A stretch of DNA of 64,000 nucleotides from Carallia brachiata (Eukaryota; Streptophyta; Magnoliopsida; Malpighiales; Rhizophoraceae): positions 310,001 through 374,000 of the forward strand of contig JADCRB010000163.1 of assembly GCA_021464245.1 (NCBI GenBank), read 5' to 3'. Of this stretch, positions 9,905 through 20,521 are shown in pieces (the stretch's first letter is position 1; every line of letters begins with the position of its first letter). The notes beneath the pieces are model-generated. The model was not told where the DNA came from. It saw only the letters and a list, made by a program, of their open reading frames with translations, and made no database searches. Position numbers and translations under genes: made by a program.

Positions 9905-10140
9905 TTTTAAAAAACCGCTACATATTGGCTATCTTTATGTACAATACATTAAAACCGTTGTCTATGACATGAAAACCGCAGCTTAACATTCCTATGTGCA
10001 ACGGTTTATATCCGCTGAATTAAAACCGCTGCTTATTGTAATATCTTTTGCCAACTGTTTAGGCAGCGCCATAAACCGCTGCATTAGACCTTTTAAGCAG
10101 CAGTTAAAAAACCGCTGCTAATAAACCGCCGTCAAAGATC
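9905..10140 (-). repeat. Right subterminal repeats of the CACTA element
   Basis: AAACCGCTGC and variants repeated at least eight times, the reverse orientation of the left array, ending 15 bp before the terminal inverted repeat. Confidence 0.85.
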
Positions 10141-10158
10141 TCATTTGACGTAGTGTGA

Positions 10159-11132
10159 AGACTCAAATGGGTCATCTTCTCTCTGTATCTCTTTACGTGG
10201 ATGATTTGATGGTCATTGGAAGTTGTCAACAACTAGTCCAACAATTCAAGATTGATATGGAGAATGAATTTGCTATGATTGATGTTGGAAAGATGTCCTA
10301 TTTCCTTAGTCCAGCCAAGGCATCTTCATCAATCAAACTAAATATACTAAAGATGTTTTGGAAAAATTTCAAATGTCTTATTACAAGAAATCTGCAACAC
10401 CATTTGCAACAGAAGAAAATTTGTGAAAAGAGGACGGAGCTAAAAAGGTGAATGCCAATAGGTATAGAAGTCTCGTTGGTTGTTTATTATACCTCTCAGC
10501 TTCTAGACTTGATATCATTTTTGCAGCTAGCCATTTATCAAAATTTGTGAATTCTCCAAGTGAATTACATTTTAAAACTGCCAAAAAGGTCCTACGATAC
10601 ATTCAAGGAATACCAAACCCTAGAATTATATACAAAAAACCAAAGAATTGAAGTTGACAGGTTACATCAATAGAGAGTGGGCAGGGTTAAAATAAGATAT
10701 GAAAAGCACATTAAGATATGTGTTTACTCTCAGTTCAAGAGCATTCTGTTATAACTCTAAAAAGTAGTCTATAGTAGCTCAATCAATAGCTGAAGTAGAA
10801 TACATAGTTGCTGCCTTAACTGTGAATCAAGCAATATGGTTGAGGAAGGTTCTAACTAATTTGAAAATAGAACTTAAAGAGCTTATTGAGATTTATTGTG
10901 ACAACCAGTGAGCAATTGCAATCTCCAGGAATCCAGTCCTTCATGGAAGGACCAAACCCTTCAAAATAAAGTTTCATTTATTAGAGATGCACAAGAAAAA
11001 AAAAGAATTGAGACTGCTCTACTGTCCTACTAAAGAGCAACTTGCAGATATTCAAACCAAAGCATTGTCCAAGCATAAGTTTGAAGAATTTAGAGAACGT
11101 TGGGGATACAAAGCAGCAACACCAAGGAGAAG
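10159..11132 (+). pseudogene. Copia reverse transcriptase and RNase H, C-terminal part
   Basis: Continues the Copia RT interrupted at 6296. SLYVDDLMVIG holds the catalytic DD (about 10190-10220). YRSLVGCLLYL and KVLRYIQG (10460-10610) are the conserved RT-RNase H linker. From 10660 on the RNase H is read only through several stop codons (for example at about 10695 and 10909). The end is preserved as QLADIQTKALSKHKFEEFR (about 11040-11100). A purine tract (AAGGAGAAG) follows at 11124 and leads into the LTR. Dead copy, related to the younger Copia at 20522 by its PPT and LTR start. Confidence 0.8.
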
Positions 11133-11446
11133 TGATGCTGCTAGAGCATTCAAGTGTAGCTGGTGCTGTGTTACATTGATCCACCAACTCAACTTTCAAG
11201 ATTTCCCTCTCATTTTTCAAGTTTTAGTTGTTGAAGTTGAATAAGTCATCTTATCCTAGATTTATCTAGAGCTTTATCTGCAATTTTAGATTTAGAAGTT
11301 TGTTAGTTACATTTAAATTTTTATTTGTTTATCATATAAGCTTCGTATATAATGAAGCTAGAATCATCAATAAAAGTATGGAACCATTTTTCAATTTCAT
11401 CTTAATCTCTACATTAGCTTTTGCTACTCTTTGCTCCTTGTTTTCA
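11133..11446 (+). repeat. Probable 3' LTR of the interrupted Copia
   Basis: Starts TGATG after the polypurine tract, as in the Copia at 20522-25626, and ends in CA about 314 bp later. It includes an AATAAA-like polyadenylation signal (11368) and a pyrimidine-rich end. The right edge is inferred from the TG..CA rule only. Confidence 0.55.
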
Positions 11447-11641
11447 GACTTTAGATTTGTATGCTTTCAATCCAAAAAATTTACAGCAACAAAGGCTTGT
11501 GAGGGAATTTAGGAAACCAAACAAGCCTAATGGACTGAGATTCAACAAATTGGAACTCACTCGCAACAAACTTGGGTCTATACTCAGGAAACGCATTGGA
11601 ATTCCGCCACCAAATGGACATAGTCTTAGGATTTCAACTTA
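11447..11641 (+). other. Open frame of unknown origin beside the Copia LTR
   Basis: A lysine- and asparagine-rich frame (DLYAFNPKNLQQQ..., ending RIST and a stop) runs from the LTR edge. It could be part of the gene or sequence into which the Copia inserted. I recognise no family. Confidence 0.25.
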
Positions 11642-11767
11642 GTTGGAGTAGTTGAAATTGTGTGTTTTCAAATCAAAGGTCTAAGGTTCAAAATGAAGTC
11701 ATTTCTTTACCTAACCCCTCCCTAATAACGGGCTACCATCTCCTCTACAGAACAGGCATAAATTAAT

Positions 11768-11998
11768 TTGAAGCCAAGAACTAACCCAATTCGGCAAGGC
11801 CATGTCGATATCCCTAAATATCAAAAGAAGGAAATAGAACTCGTTAGAAGCGAGAAAAAAAAAAAAAAAAAAAAGATCATGGAACTCACTACCCATTCGT
11901 GTTCCTCTCCAGTAATGTTTGTCAAGAAGAGAAAAAATTCACAGCAATTTTGTGTCAATTATAAAGCACTTAACTTGGCAACTATTGAAGATGGTTGA
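11768..11998 (+). pseudogene. Ty3/gypsy reverse transcriptase N-terminal fragment
   Basis: NPIRQGHVDIPKYQKKEIE followed, after an A-tract, by SSPVMFVKK and FCVNYKALNLATI. This is the start of a gypsy RT (PYRYP.YQK, SPV.FVKKKDG, CVDYRALN). It breaks off at 11998 and no other part of the element is near, so it is a truncated relic. Confidence 0.75.
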
Positions 11999-12261
11999 AT
12001 TAATTTCCCATTCAAACATTTGTTGAAATGCTTTCTATTTGATCTGTTCTGTCAACTATTGCAGCATTACCTTGGCTGCACTCTCAGCTTTAAATTCTCC
12101 ATTTCTCCTTCTCCCTTTTTTTTCCCCTTCAAAAATAGACTTTACATTCTACTGTCCTCTACGTTGACTTTTGATTTATAGTTTATATGTTCCATTCAGC
12201 CATATGCAAAGGATTAATTGCACAAAACACTGCAACGATTTCACTTCCAATTAATTTTAAA

Positions 12262-12510
12262 AGCGGATAATTATATTTTTTGTCCTATACCTTTACAAAT
12301 TTTTACAATGAAGTCATAAACTTTTTTAGTTTCATTTTGGTCATCAACCTTTTAGATTTTTTATAATAGAATCCTCTGTAATTGTCATTTATGAAAAGAC
12401 TCCATTGTAAAGGATATAAAAAGTTGAGAACTAAAATGAAGAACCAACAACCTTTAGGGCTTCATTGTAAAAATTTATAAAAGTTTATAACTAAAGAGGT
12501 GATTATGTCA
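12262..12510. mobile_element. Fold-back, MITE-like element
   Basis: The two halves are imperfect reverse complements over about 110 bp each. Key shared words are AATTTTTACAATGAAG on the left (about 12297) and CTTCATTGTAAAAATT on the right (about 12461), with matching TAAACTTT / AAAGTTTA further out. No ORF. The borders and target duplication are not sharp enough to name a superfamily. Confidence 0.6.
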
Positions 12511-12814
12511 GAAACGATTGTCTCTTTATTCAAACAATGAATGATTCTATTCAACTAAGAAATCTTAATCATGATCAATGACTCTTTCATTAGATGAGTT
12601 TCAATGCCTTTGACATCATCCAAAAGTGTTGTAATGTGCTTGTTATAGGAGAAATTAATAATTGGTATAAACATTAATGTTAATTTGATAACCTTCTTGT
12701 TTTCTTTTTTTTTTTTGAACAATCACATAATCATTTTGCGTGAAATTATTTATTATAATGAAATTGAAAACTTTATTGGTAGGAAATGAAGTGACTGTCT
12801 CTTTTTTCTACTAG

Positions 12815-13160
12815 ATATGGGTTTGTTGGTTTTTCTGCAGGCAAAGGCAGCCAGACCTTCTGTCGTTGTGTTTTGGCAGATGAGTATAGTAATATTGAGC
12901 TACAGTTTGGACATTGGTTCTTGGCTACTGGATTCTTTGGTTGCCATGTCTTGCTTGCACTATAGAAAGGTCCTTTGTTTTTTATGCTTGTTTTTTGTTG
13001 GCTTATATAGGAGAGGCAATTTTTAGGTTGCATTTTGATATTGTATGAGTAACTATTTTTGGTTTCTACTCCTACAAAGCTATTTGACAGATTTGAGTTT
13101 TGATACTGGATGTTATGAATAAAATTGACTTGTTGTCAAAAAAAAAAAAAAAAAAAAAAG
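12815..13160 (+). pseudogene. Retroposed transcript 3' end with poly(A) tail
   Basis: The sequence ends with GAATAAAATTGACTTGTTGTC followed by 22 A residues (13138-13159). A polyadenylation signal about 20 nt before a genomic A-run marks a reverse-transcribed mRNA end. The preceding 300 bp are T-rich as in a 3' UTR. An acceptor-like TTTCTGCAG at 12832 would argue for a genomic last exon instead. The gene is not recognised. Confidence 0.4.
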
Positions 13161-13163
13161 GGA

Positions 13164-13313
13164 CTAGCCCAATTCCCAGTTCTAACTCGAGTTAAAAACC
13201 ATAGCATGGTACGGTGTTTGAGCTTTCATGCCAATCAAGTGAGGGATAGGCCGATTTGCAGTTTTCTTCTTCACCAGCTTCTTCTTGATACCGAAGGTCT
13301 TGTGTAACAGCAT
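13164..13313 (-). pseudogene. RPL39: Ribosomal protein L39 (eL39) pseudogene
   Basis: Starting at the ATG at 13313 the minus strand reads HKTFGIKKKLVKKK, then NRPIPHLIGMKA. This is the L39 pattern (SHKTF.IKKKL.KK..QNRPIPHWIR), a 51-residue protein of the large ribosomal subunit near the exit tunnel. After MKA the sequence drifts and a stop appears early, while the total span of 150 bp matches the family length. The conserved Trp-Ile-Arg is lost. No introns. An A-run lies at its 3' side but in plus-strand orientation, so it belongs to the neighbouring retrocopy. Confidence 0.6.
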
Positions 13314-13329
13314 GTTGGCGACTTCAGGC

Positions 13330-15110
13330 ATTTACATTTACATATGAAGGTATAAACTAGAAGTTAAAATTAATGCCTTTGAACTTCATCATCGAAAACT
13401 AATGCAATTTAATTTCTTGCTGGCAAGCACATGCCTCCTTTTGTTTCTGTCTATTTTAACCTTTGGACAAAGTGGACCTTAATTAACATGTAATCTTCTC
13501 TAAGAGAATGTCTAGCCAGATAACAAAAGAACAAATGTACTTTATTTTTTTTTAAAAATTACAGATATATGGTATTTAATATTCGGTAACCTTTTTTTCT
13601 CGTGGTTTATTTTGCATTCGAAGAACTCAAAATGCTTTTGGAATCTTGTTGTTTTAAACATCCGACCCTTAATTTTGCCAAATTCCTTCAAACATGTCCG
13701 ACGAATGGTATACCATGCTCGGCTATCTGTCGTTAAGTTTTTGTATAGGTTAATATACAAAAATATCGTTAATTTAACTTAAACTAACAAATTTAAAATC
13801 AATTTTATTTAAACTAACAAATTTATCAAGCTGTAAAATTTTTTAAATAGAATTTATCTAATTCGATAATATGATATTAACTTATATGATTATCGTGTCA
13901 TGAAAACAGACATCTATATATAAGTATATAAAGTCAAAACTGAGAGAAAACCTCAGTCTTTCTCTCTTTGATATGTGTATAAATTCGTAAATAAAAAATT
14001 ATATTAAAATATTTTATAATTATAAAATTTAATCACAATTAAAATTAAAATTCACAATTAATATAAATCTAATTATAATCAAATAAGAATTCTAATGATT
14101 TATATATTCCTACTTTGATCATAATTAAGTCTATATAACTATAAATTTTAAACTAAAATAAATAATTAAAAAAATATTTCACAAATTCTCCTTTTTAGAA
14201 GGAAAAAGATTTAGAAAAATCACACAAATTTACCTATAATTTTTTCCTCAAAAAAAAAAAAAAACTCCTTCTAAATTTACTTTCCTAATAAGGAAAAAAA
14301 AATTCTTTTTGTTTTCTTTAAAAAATTTTAAAAAATTCCTAAAAAATAATACTCAAAATTTAGATTTTTTATTTTTCTTTTAAATAATATAAAGTAAAAA
14401 TAAAATTTTTTAAAAATATAATTAAATTTACGCATCGAGCGAGTCTATTACTAGTATTTATATAAATCTGTTATCGAAACTGACAGATTTTATTCATCTG
14501 AAATCATTATATGCTAAATTTATTATTTTAAGTAAATTTGGTGTTAAATTTATTACTTTATATAAAATTGGTGATATTTTTGTATATCAATCCTTTTTGT
14601 ATTCAATGAAAACCTAGCACGAGGTAAAGAAATATAATTTTGAGAGCTATTTTAATTTTTAACTATACAACTTTTAATATTACCAATTACAATCACGTTT
14701 TATCATATGCATTATGGAATCTAATGAATATAGAATGTTTAGGGGACATATAACCGGTTAAGATTTAAAACTTTTGTCTTGAAGGTTTTGAATTTTAATC
14801 GTGGCCAAAGGAATTGTAGGGTTTATTTAAATTAAAGAGAACTATTTTATTATATAACTTACAGTTTAATAGAATTTTTAATAGAAAAAAAATGTAATAT
14901 GAAAATAATGAGCCCATCAATACATAAATCGTCCAAAAAATTCCCTTTTAACTGTCATAGTAGAATCTATAAAACCGAGGGATACCCAAGAAATCAAGTA
15001 CCTATTTCGAGCAGGCGTCCAAACTGATTGAGAATAAAATTCTCCAAAAACAATGGAGAAATTAACAATGTAAATTGTCCCATAGAAAAAAACAAAATTT
15101 TAAGGTGACA
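13330..15110. other. AT-rich intergenic region
   Basis: No coding signal seen. Contains several A and T tracts. It forms the upstream region of the O-methyltransferase gene. Confidence 0.7.
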
Positions 15111-15115
15111 AAAGC

Positions 15116-15123
15116 CTTATATA
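15116..15123 (+). promoter_or_regulatory. Candidate TATA box of the O-methyltransferase gene
   Basis: CTTATATAAT lies about 55 bp before the chosen ATG (15178), giving a short leader of about 25-30 nt if used. A spacing usual for plant promoters. Confidence 0.45.
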
Positions 15124-15177
15124 ATGATATGTTGGTGGAAGACTTGTAAGGGAAGGAGGGTAAGGTATTTAAAAGCT

Positions 15178-16376
15178 ATGGATACTATTGATCGCCAAAA
15201 GGCTATTGAGTTCTTCAATAGCCATACATTTAAATACATTCATTCAATGTCACTGAGATGTGCGATTGATCTAGGCATACCAGATGTAGTCCAGAACCAC
15301 GGCAAGCCAATCACTTTTACAGAGTTGTTCTCAGCACTTGGCATTTACCCAGCCAAAACCGGTTGCCTGTATCGGCTGATGCGCTTGTTGATGAGGTCTG
15401 GCTTCTTTTCTGCAACAAAAGCTCCAAATGGTCAAGAAGAAGAAGGAGCGGAGACGGCCTACACTCTAACTCCATCATCATGGGCACTTGTGAAGGATAA
15501 TCCTAATTGCTTGTCAGCGTTTGTCAAGCCAATGATTCTTAAATCCTTCAGTTCATGGGACTTTTGGGCGGATTGGTTTCGAGGGAACGAGTTAACAGCA
15601 TTTGAGAAGGCACGCGGGATGCCATTTTGGGAGTTTTTTCTTCAAAATCCAGAATATGGAAAGCTTTTCGATGAAGCAATGGCCTGTGATACTCAGATGA
15701 TGAACTTGGTTATCGGAGAGTGTAAGCCCATTTTTGAGGGAGTCGATTTGGTGATTGATGTAGGAGGTGGCACAGGATCACTTGCTAGGATCATATCCGA
15801 GGCATTTCCTGGCATCAAATGTACGGTTCTTGATCTTCCGCGAGTCATTGCAAATTTGGAAAGCACCAAGAACTTGAATTTTGTTGGAGGTGACATGTTT
15901 CAGCATCTCCCTTCTGCTGACGCTATCATACTCAAGGTACGTATACTTCTTTCTTCTTTCTTCAGTCAAATAATATGGCATCTCAACAACTTGCTTGTTC
16001 AGTGAAAATCCTAAGCATGACACACAGACAACTTTTCCAATATAATTTGGTAATGAAAGTGCATTGATTGCAGCTAGTTTTGCATGACTGGAGCGACGAG
16101 GACTGCGTAAAGATATTGAAGGAAAGCAAAGAAGCTATCTCAAGGACTGGAAAGGTTGGAAAGGTGATCATCATTGATATGGTGATCGATGAGAATAAAG
16201 ATGAAGACATAATAATGGAAACAAAGCTCCTCTGGGACATGCTGATGATGGTACTGTTTTCAGGAAAAGAGAGAACCAAAGAGGAATGGGAGAGGTTATT
16301 TTTGGAGGCTGGCTTCAAACACTACAAGATTACACCTTCATTAGGTTTAAGGTCCCTAATTGAGGTTTATCCTTAA
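15178..16376 (+). CDS. Plant SAM-dependent O-methyltransferase (COMT-like, two exons)
   Basis: Exon 1 is 15178-15936 and exon 2 is 16074-16376, joined by a 137-bp intron with AAG/GTACGT and TTGCAG/C sites. The product is 353 residues, normal for class II plant small-molecule O-methyltransferases. The N-terminal dimerisation domain (HSMSLRCAIDLGIPDV) is followed by the SAM-binding motif VIDVGGGTG (GGGTG about 196-200) and VLDLP. The catalytic His is in LVLHDWSD (residue 257), with acidic partners Asp288 and Glu319 (GKERT). It would methylate a phenolic hydroxyl (flavonoid, stilbene, alkaloid or phenylpropanoid) in the cytosol; substrate cannot be read from sequence. An in-frame ATG at 15124 exists, but homologues start close to 15178. 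Intact, and the only clear host gene here. Confidence 0.92.
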
Positions 16377-17412
16377 AGTAGATGAACTTTCGATTATGTT
16401 TTCGAAATTGACAAGAAAAACAAGTTTCGGCCCATCTGAGGTGCTGCTGGGATGGCATAACTTAGCCTTCCAATCCTTTGTGTTTTTTCAACTTTCCTTC
16501 CCTAATAAATGTTATGGTTGCTCCTCAAAGAAGACTAAGGAGGCCAACTTTGGGATTGGATGTTCCATTTCCCCCTTATGGTGTTGTGATACATGTATAA
16601 ACTTTGTGGTTCAAAATCCGTGGCCCTCCTTGTGACTCTCCTTCATTTCATAAATTCTTCATAGTTGTTGAGTATGGATTCAATTGGAGTCTTTTAATGG
16701 GTGTTTGATTTAATGTTTCGGGCCTACCGTTGTTCAATTTTCTGATATTTTTGCTCACTTTTTCTTTAAATATAAATCATTCATGAATTTATATACACAA
16801 ATTTATTTTATTATTATTTTTATTTCAAATAAACTTAATTTATTGTATATTGTAAAATTATGAGTAAGTTATACTCGCAGCAAATTAAATTAAAAATTTC
16901 TACAAAAAGGGTGTAAAATATTGGTCGGTAATGGGTTTTTTTTTTCCGAGTTGTTATTTGATAAATCCTATTAACAATTGAGAGCTTATTACCTTTTATA
17001 GACAAAAATATTTTCAATAAATATTTAGTATTAGATTATAAGTAATTATAAACATAAAAAAATTGAATAAAATTAAAAATCTCCTAAAATTAATAACAAA
17101 GACTAGATGGAAAAAAAAAAAAAACGGAGAGAGAGGGAGAGAACAAGACATTACTGCTATGCACACGGAAGAAAAAAACAAAGACAAGGAGGGTAATAAG
17201 AAAAGTAGTTCCTCATAATTCTCTGACTTGTGGACTTTGCTTAAACTATATATATATATATTAAAATGATCAAGTAGATTTATGTGATATAAAATAAAAA
17301 GTTAATAGTATTCACAAAAAGAGTTAAAAAATCGCGAGCACCTTAAATACAAAAGACAAAACATGTGTTTGCTAGTAAGAAAAAACATTTATTGTAATAT
17401 AACAGATAAAGA
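16377..17412. other. 3' flank of the O-methyltransferase gene and AT-rich spacer
   Basis: The first 250 bp probably include the 3' UTR (AATAAA at 16505). Beyond, AT-rich DNA with short A and GA runs; nothing else seen. Confidence 0.6.
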
Positions 17413-17694
17413 ATGTCCCGAGTAATTAATTTTGCTATTTATCACTTGATTTCCTCTGCTATTTCTTCTTCTTTTCCTTGTTTAGTCTTGGTGGAGGATA
17501 TCAAGTGCTTGTGTGCTAGAACCTGGCAGGTTCACTTGCGGCACCTTCTGAGGAAGGACAATTCTTGTGCTGACTTTTTGCTAAAAATGGATATTTGGCT
17601 TGTTGAAGACGAGGAGTTGTTGGAACATCCTCCTCTGGGCGTGCAATTAGCTCCTGATGGCAACAAACAAGGACCTGTCTTTGTTGGTTCTTAA
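17413..17694 (+). pseudogene. LINE-type retrotransposon RNase H fragment
   Basis: The second half of the frame reads VEDIKCLCARTWQVHLRH, then LLRKDNSCADFLLKM. This matches the end of the RNase H domain of plant L1-like elements (W.V...H..RE.N.CAD.LA..G). The first half has lost similarity and no RT is nearby, so it is a truncated relic or a domesticated RNase H piece. Confidence 0.6.
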
Positions 17695-18212
17695 TTAGTT
17701 TATTTCATTTTCTTATTCAGATGTATAAAAAAAAATGCTTTGTGAAACCCATCAGTTGATTTCTATTCATTTTTTATCCGACTACAAAGCGAGCTGCATA
17801 TTGGTTATGCCTTGAGAGAAACATATTCTTGTTACAGGAAGTGAAAGAATCTGCTATGACCACCAAGTGAAATGGCTCCATCACTTAAACAAAGAAGAGT
17901 GTGTTACATGTCTTCTCTTGTCTTATAAATTTGCAGGTGAAATAAGATGATATAAAATAAAGCCACATTCAAGCCATATCCACGATGAGATAAAATAAGT
18001 TCTTGTTTTCTGCATTGATCATATTTAAAGCAAAACCAATAAACAGAAGTGGGCACTCCCCAAAGGTAATTTTGACTTAAAAATATCTAGCCTCCTTTGT
18101 ATCAAAAACAAATTCTACACGACAAGCTCTGAAAAAAAAAAAAAATATTACCACTTTCACAATGCACAACTCTATAGTGCAAAAGGTGTTGGTTTCCTGC
18201 CTCAAGTTAGTT

Positions 18213-18236
18213 CTTCCTCTCTCTCTCTCTCTCTCT
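18213..18236. repeat. (CT)n microsatellite
   Basis: Uninterrupted CT dinucleotides in a pyrimidine-rich stretch. The region 17700-18780 otherwise shows no gene. Confidence 0.85.
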
Positions 18237-18785
18237 TTGTTTCTTTCTCCCTCTCTCCTAATATATGTTAAGCCTTCCAAGCCCCAAGTATATCTTTATT
18301 AATAAAGCAGGACATTAGATTCATGTCCAAGAAATGCAGGAAACATCCATGACCTCATATGAAGTCATGAACCTTAAAACACATAAAAGGTGACAATACA
18401 CATTCCCGAATTTTGAGCAAACACAAATCATAATCCAGATGGTCTACAATTCAGTTAAATGAAACACAATACATATCAGCCCTCATAGTTTACTGTTCCA
18501 ACTCCAAAATTTCTATATAGCTAAAAATCTTCATTAGCTCCAAATTTAGAACAACCAGAAATTCTTCCTAGCAAACGTGTTTCCTTTAAATAAGATGGGA
18601 AGTTTCAACCAACTGGCACAGTCATATTGAAGCTAAAGCTATCCTGCAGGGATCCAGTTTGCATTACGCATAGGGCAACCACATGCAGCGTTAAAGTCAA
18701 CTAGAAACCAAGGTGTGGGCCAAAACTTGACCTTACCTTCTCTAATATTTTTTTTTTTTCTGGCATAACCTTACCTCTCTAATGG

Positions 18786-18873
18786 ATACAACCCAGCTCA
18801 ATGTCACAAACTGGACAGCACTCTAATCCCTCATCTGCTATCTTCCCATATAAGCACTTTCTGCAAACTGGGT
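18786..18873 (-). pseudogene. RING-finger exon fragment (DRIP/PCGF-like)
   Basis: After an acceptor-like T-tract and CAG, the minus strand reads FCRKCLYGKIADEG, then CCPVCDIELGC, and stops. This is the second half of the RING in DREB2A-interacting E3 ligases (HTFCRKCIY.K......CPVC.IDLGC). The first RING half and the rest of the protein are not found nearby, so it looks like an isolated exon left from a duplicated gene. Confidence 0.5.
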
Positions 18874-18879
18874 AAAAAA

Positions 18880-20120
18880 AAAAAAACCCAATGAAACACC
18901 CAACAGAGATATGTGAAGTTCACCGTTCAATTCCCTACAAATATCTGAAATTTCATTGCTTAGAGACACATGAATCTTCATGTAGACACGAAGTCCCACA
19001 CCTTAGAACAATACTCGAAACAGAACACATTATCAAAATCGTAATTCAGATCGGAAGATCATATTAACAAGACCTCAACAATCCGGATCGCTAGAAAAAC
19101 CATTTATACGTGGGATCGTTGGAAAATCACAATTTAATGTGTAAAATCGGTAAGATCGTGAGATCCTATCCACCCAGAAACTAAAATCACATTTGGAGTT
19201 TTGATTGGAAAAGGAAAACGAATCACGAGCACACAACGACCGCACCACTCACTCAGTCGCTCGTTAGATGCAGTACCGCTCACTCAGTCGCTCATTCGAT
19301 GCTTGGCTTCGTCCTTCTTCCATTCTTTCGTTCTTTTTTGTCCTAAACAAAATAAATCCTTCTTGCCATTAGTAAGCTGAGATGCTGAACCCAACCAAAA
19401 TTAGATCTATCACTGTCGTGGTGACCGAAATTGTTTGGGTTTGTTCTCGAAGATGTGGGTTCCACGAATTAGGATGGAGAATTCTACTCTGAACCTTCCT
19501 TTCAAGTTATTGAAGGTGAGTTTTTTTTCTTTTTTCTTTTTCTGTGTTTCAATTGCCCGATCTTGGCGTGCTTTAATCATTTAGATGTGCTCTAAGCATT
19601 CACCTCACATCTAAGCAGCATTTTTTGCAAAATTCCCATCGCTCTACCCCCCAAAACCAAAGTTTTTAGAGGACCGAAGAATTGTGCAAGGCCATTGAAT
19701 TTTATGGAAGAACAATATAATATTGTCTATTGCTATTGAGGTAATTGAAAGAACCTTGAAACCTAAAATTGAAATTGTAGTAGCATTCTTTTGAGGTAAT
19801 AGGAAAACAAATGAACGCCGGGAAGTTTGGATGTCATTGATCGCAGCAAACGAGCAGCTAGAGAAGGTGAGGATGGAACTAGACAACAAGACATTTCGAA
19901 CGTGCTCTCCAAGTAATTGTCCAGATCCAGACTTCTTCATCACTTCTTGATGAATTTGGTGAATTGCATGTATTTACTTAGTTAATTCTTGAGACAAGTG
20001 GCTGCACTAATTGTCCAAATTTCAGGCGCTACTATATAATTGCCTGTTGAATATTGAAAGAATCAAATAAGAGAGAATTCTTGGATAAAAGTCATATGAT
20101 TTGGCAGCTAAGATTTCTTT
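18880..20120. other. Low-gene spacer with a short tandem duplication
   Basis: 19246-19303 holds two near-identical ~29-bp units (CGCTCACTCAGTCGCTC core). A possible small exon starts at 19452 (MWVPRIRMENSTLNLPFK) with a donor-like AAGGTGAG, and a frame at 19830-19947 reads SLIAANEQLEKVRMELD. Neither is recognised and both remain unproven. Confidence 0.4.
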
Positions 20121-20339
20121 CAAACACATAGTTCAATGTGCATGGGATACGACAAACTGGTTGCATCCAACGAGTAGTTAGGATGTCTTGGCTTTTGTTT
20201 CAAGTTATGCTCTACCCAAGAATCACTTGCTGCATATCCATAAATTAAGTCGAGGTTATTTTCATGCTCCTTCAGGAATTCAGTAGATGCTCGTGGATTC
20301 TTTTTACACCAAATCAGAACCTTGCAAACGAATGCTTGT

Positions 20340-20521
20340 TTCCGGATCAAGAACGAGAACAAATGTTCATACCGTTAACCACACCATCATCTTCTTCAAC
20401 AACTGGGGACTTCAACTTGCAAGAAGAGCTCGAGTTCCGTCCCACACCAAGAAGATAAGAACTTCTATTAGTGCCTTCAGCTGGAGAAGCATTTGCTGCT
20501 GGTGATTGCTCAATATCATTA
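20340..20521 (-). pseudogene. CENP-C-like gene fragment, part downstream of the Copia insertion
   Basis: Read on the minus strand from the Copia border: NDIEQSPAANASPAEGTNR, then CKLKSPVVEEDDG. This continues the CENP-C reading that ends at 25629 on the other side of the Copia (PFSVN). The stretch matches the middle region of plant centromere protein C by family resemblance. After about 60 codons similarity fades and stops appear. Minus-strand frames at 20120-20362 may be further remnants. Confidence 0.6.

Larger units (their letters stand above)
6299..10155. mobile_element. Non-autonomous CACTA transposon carrying gene fragments
   Basis: Begins CACTACGTCA and ends TGACGTAGTG, a perfect 10-bp inverted repeat of CACTA type, flanked on both sides by the 3-bp target duplication TGA (6296-6298 and 10156-10158). 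Both ends carry dense subterminal arrays of GCAGCGGTTT in opposite orientation, as in Spm/En-like elements. I find no transposase. The interior holds receptor-kinase fragments on the minus strand and a possible captured 5' exon. Excision in silico restores the Copia RT reading frame, so the borders are certain. It would move only with enzymes supplied in trans. Confidence 0.9.

Noticed and set aside
6299..10155. Helitron or Mutator-like element instead of CACTA
   Set aside because: Perfect CACTA terminal repeat, 3-bp duplication and subterminal arrays fit only CACTA.
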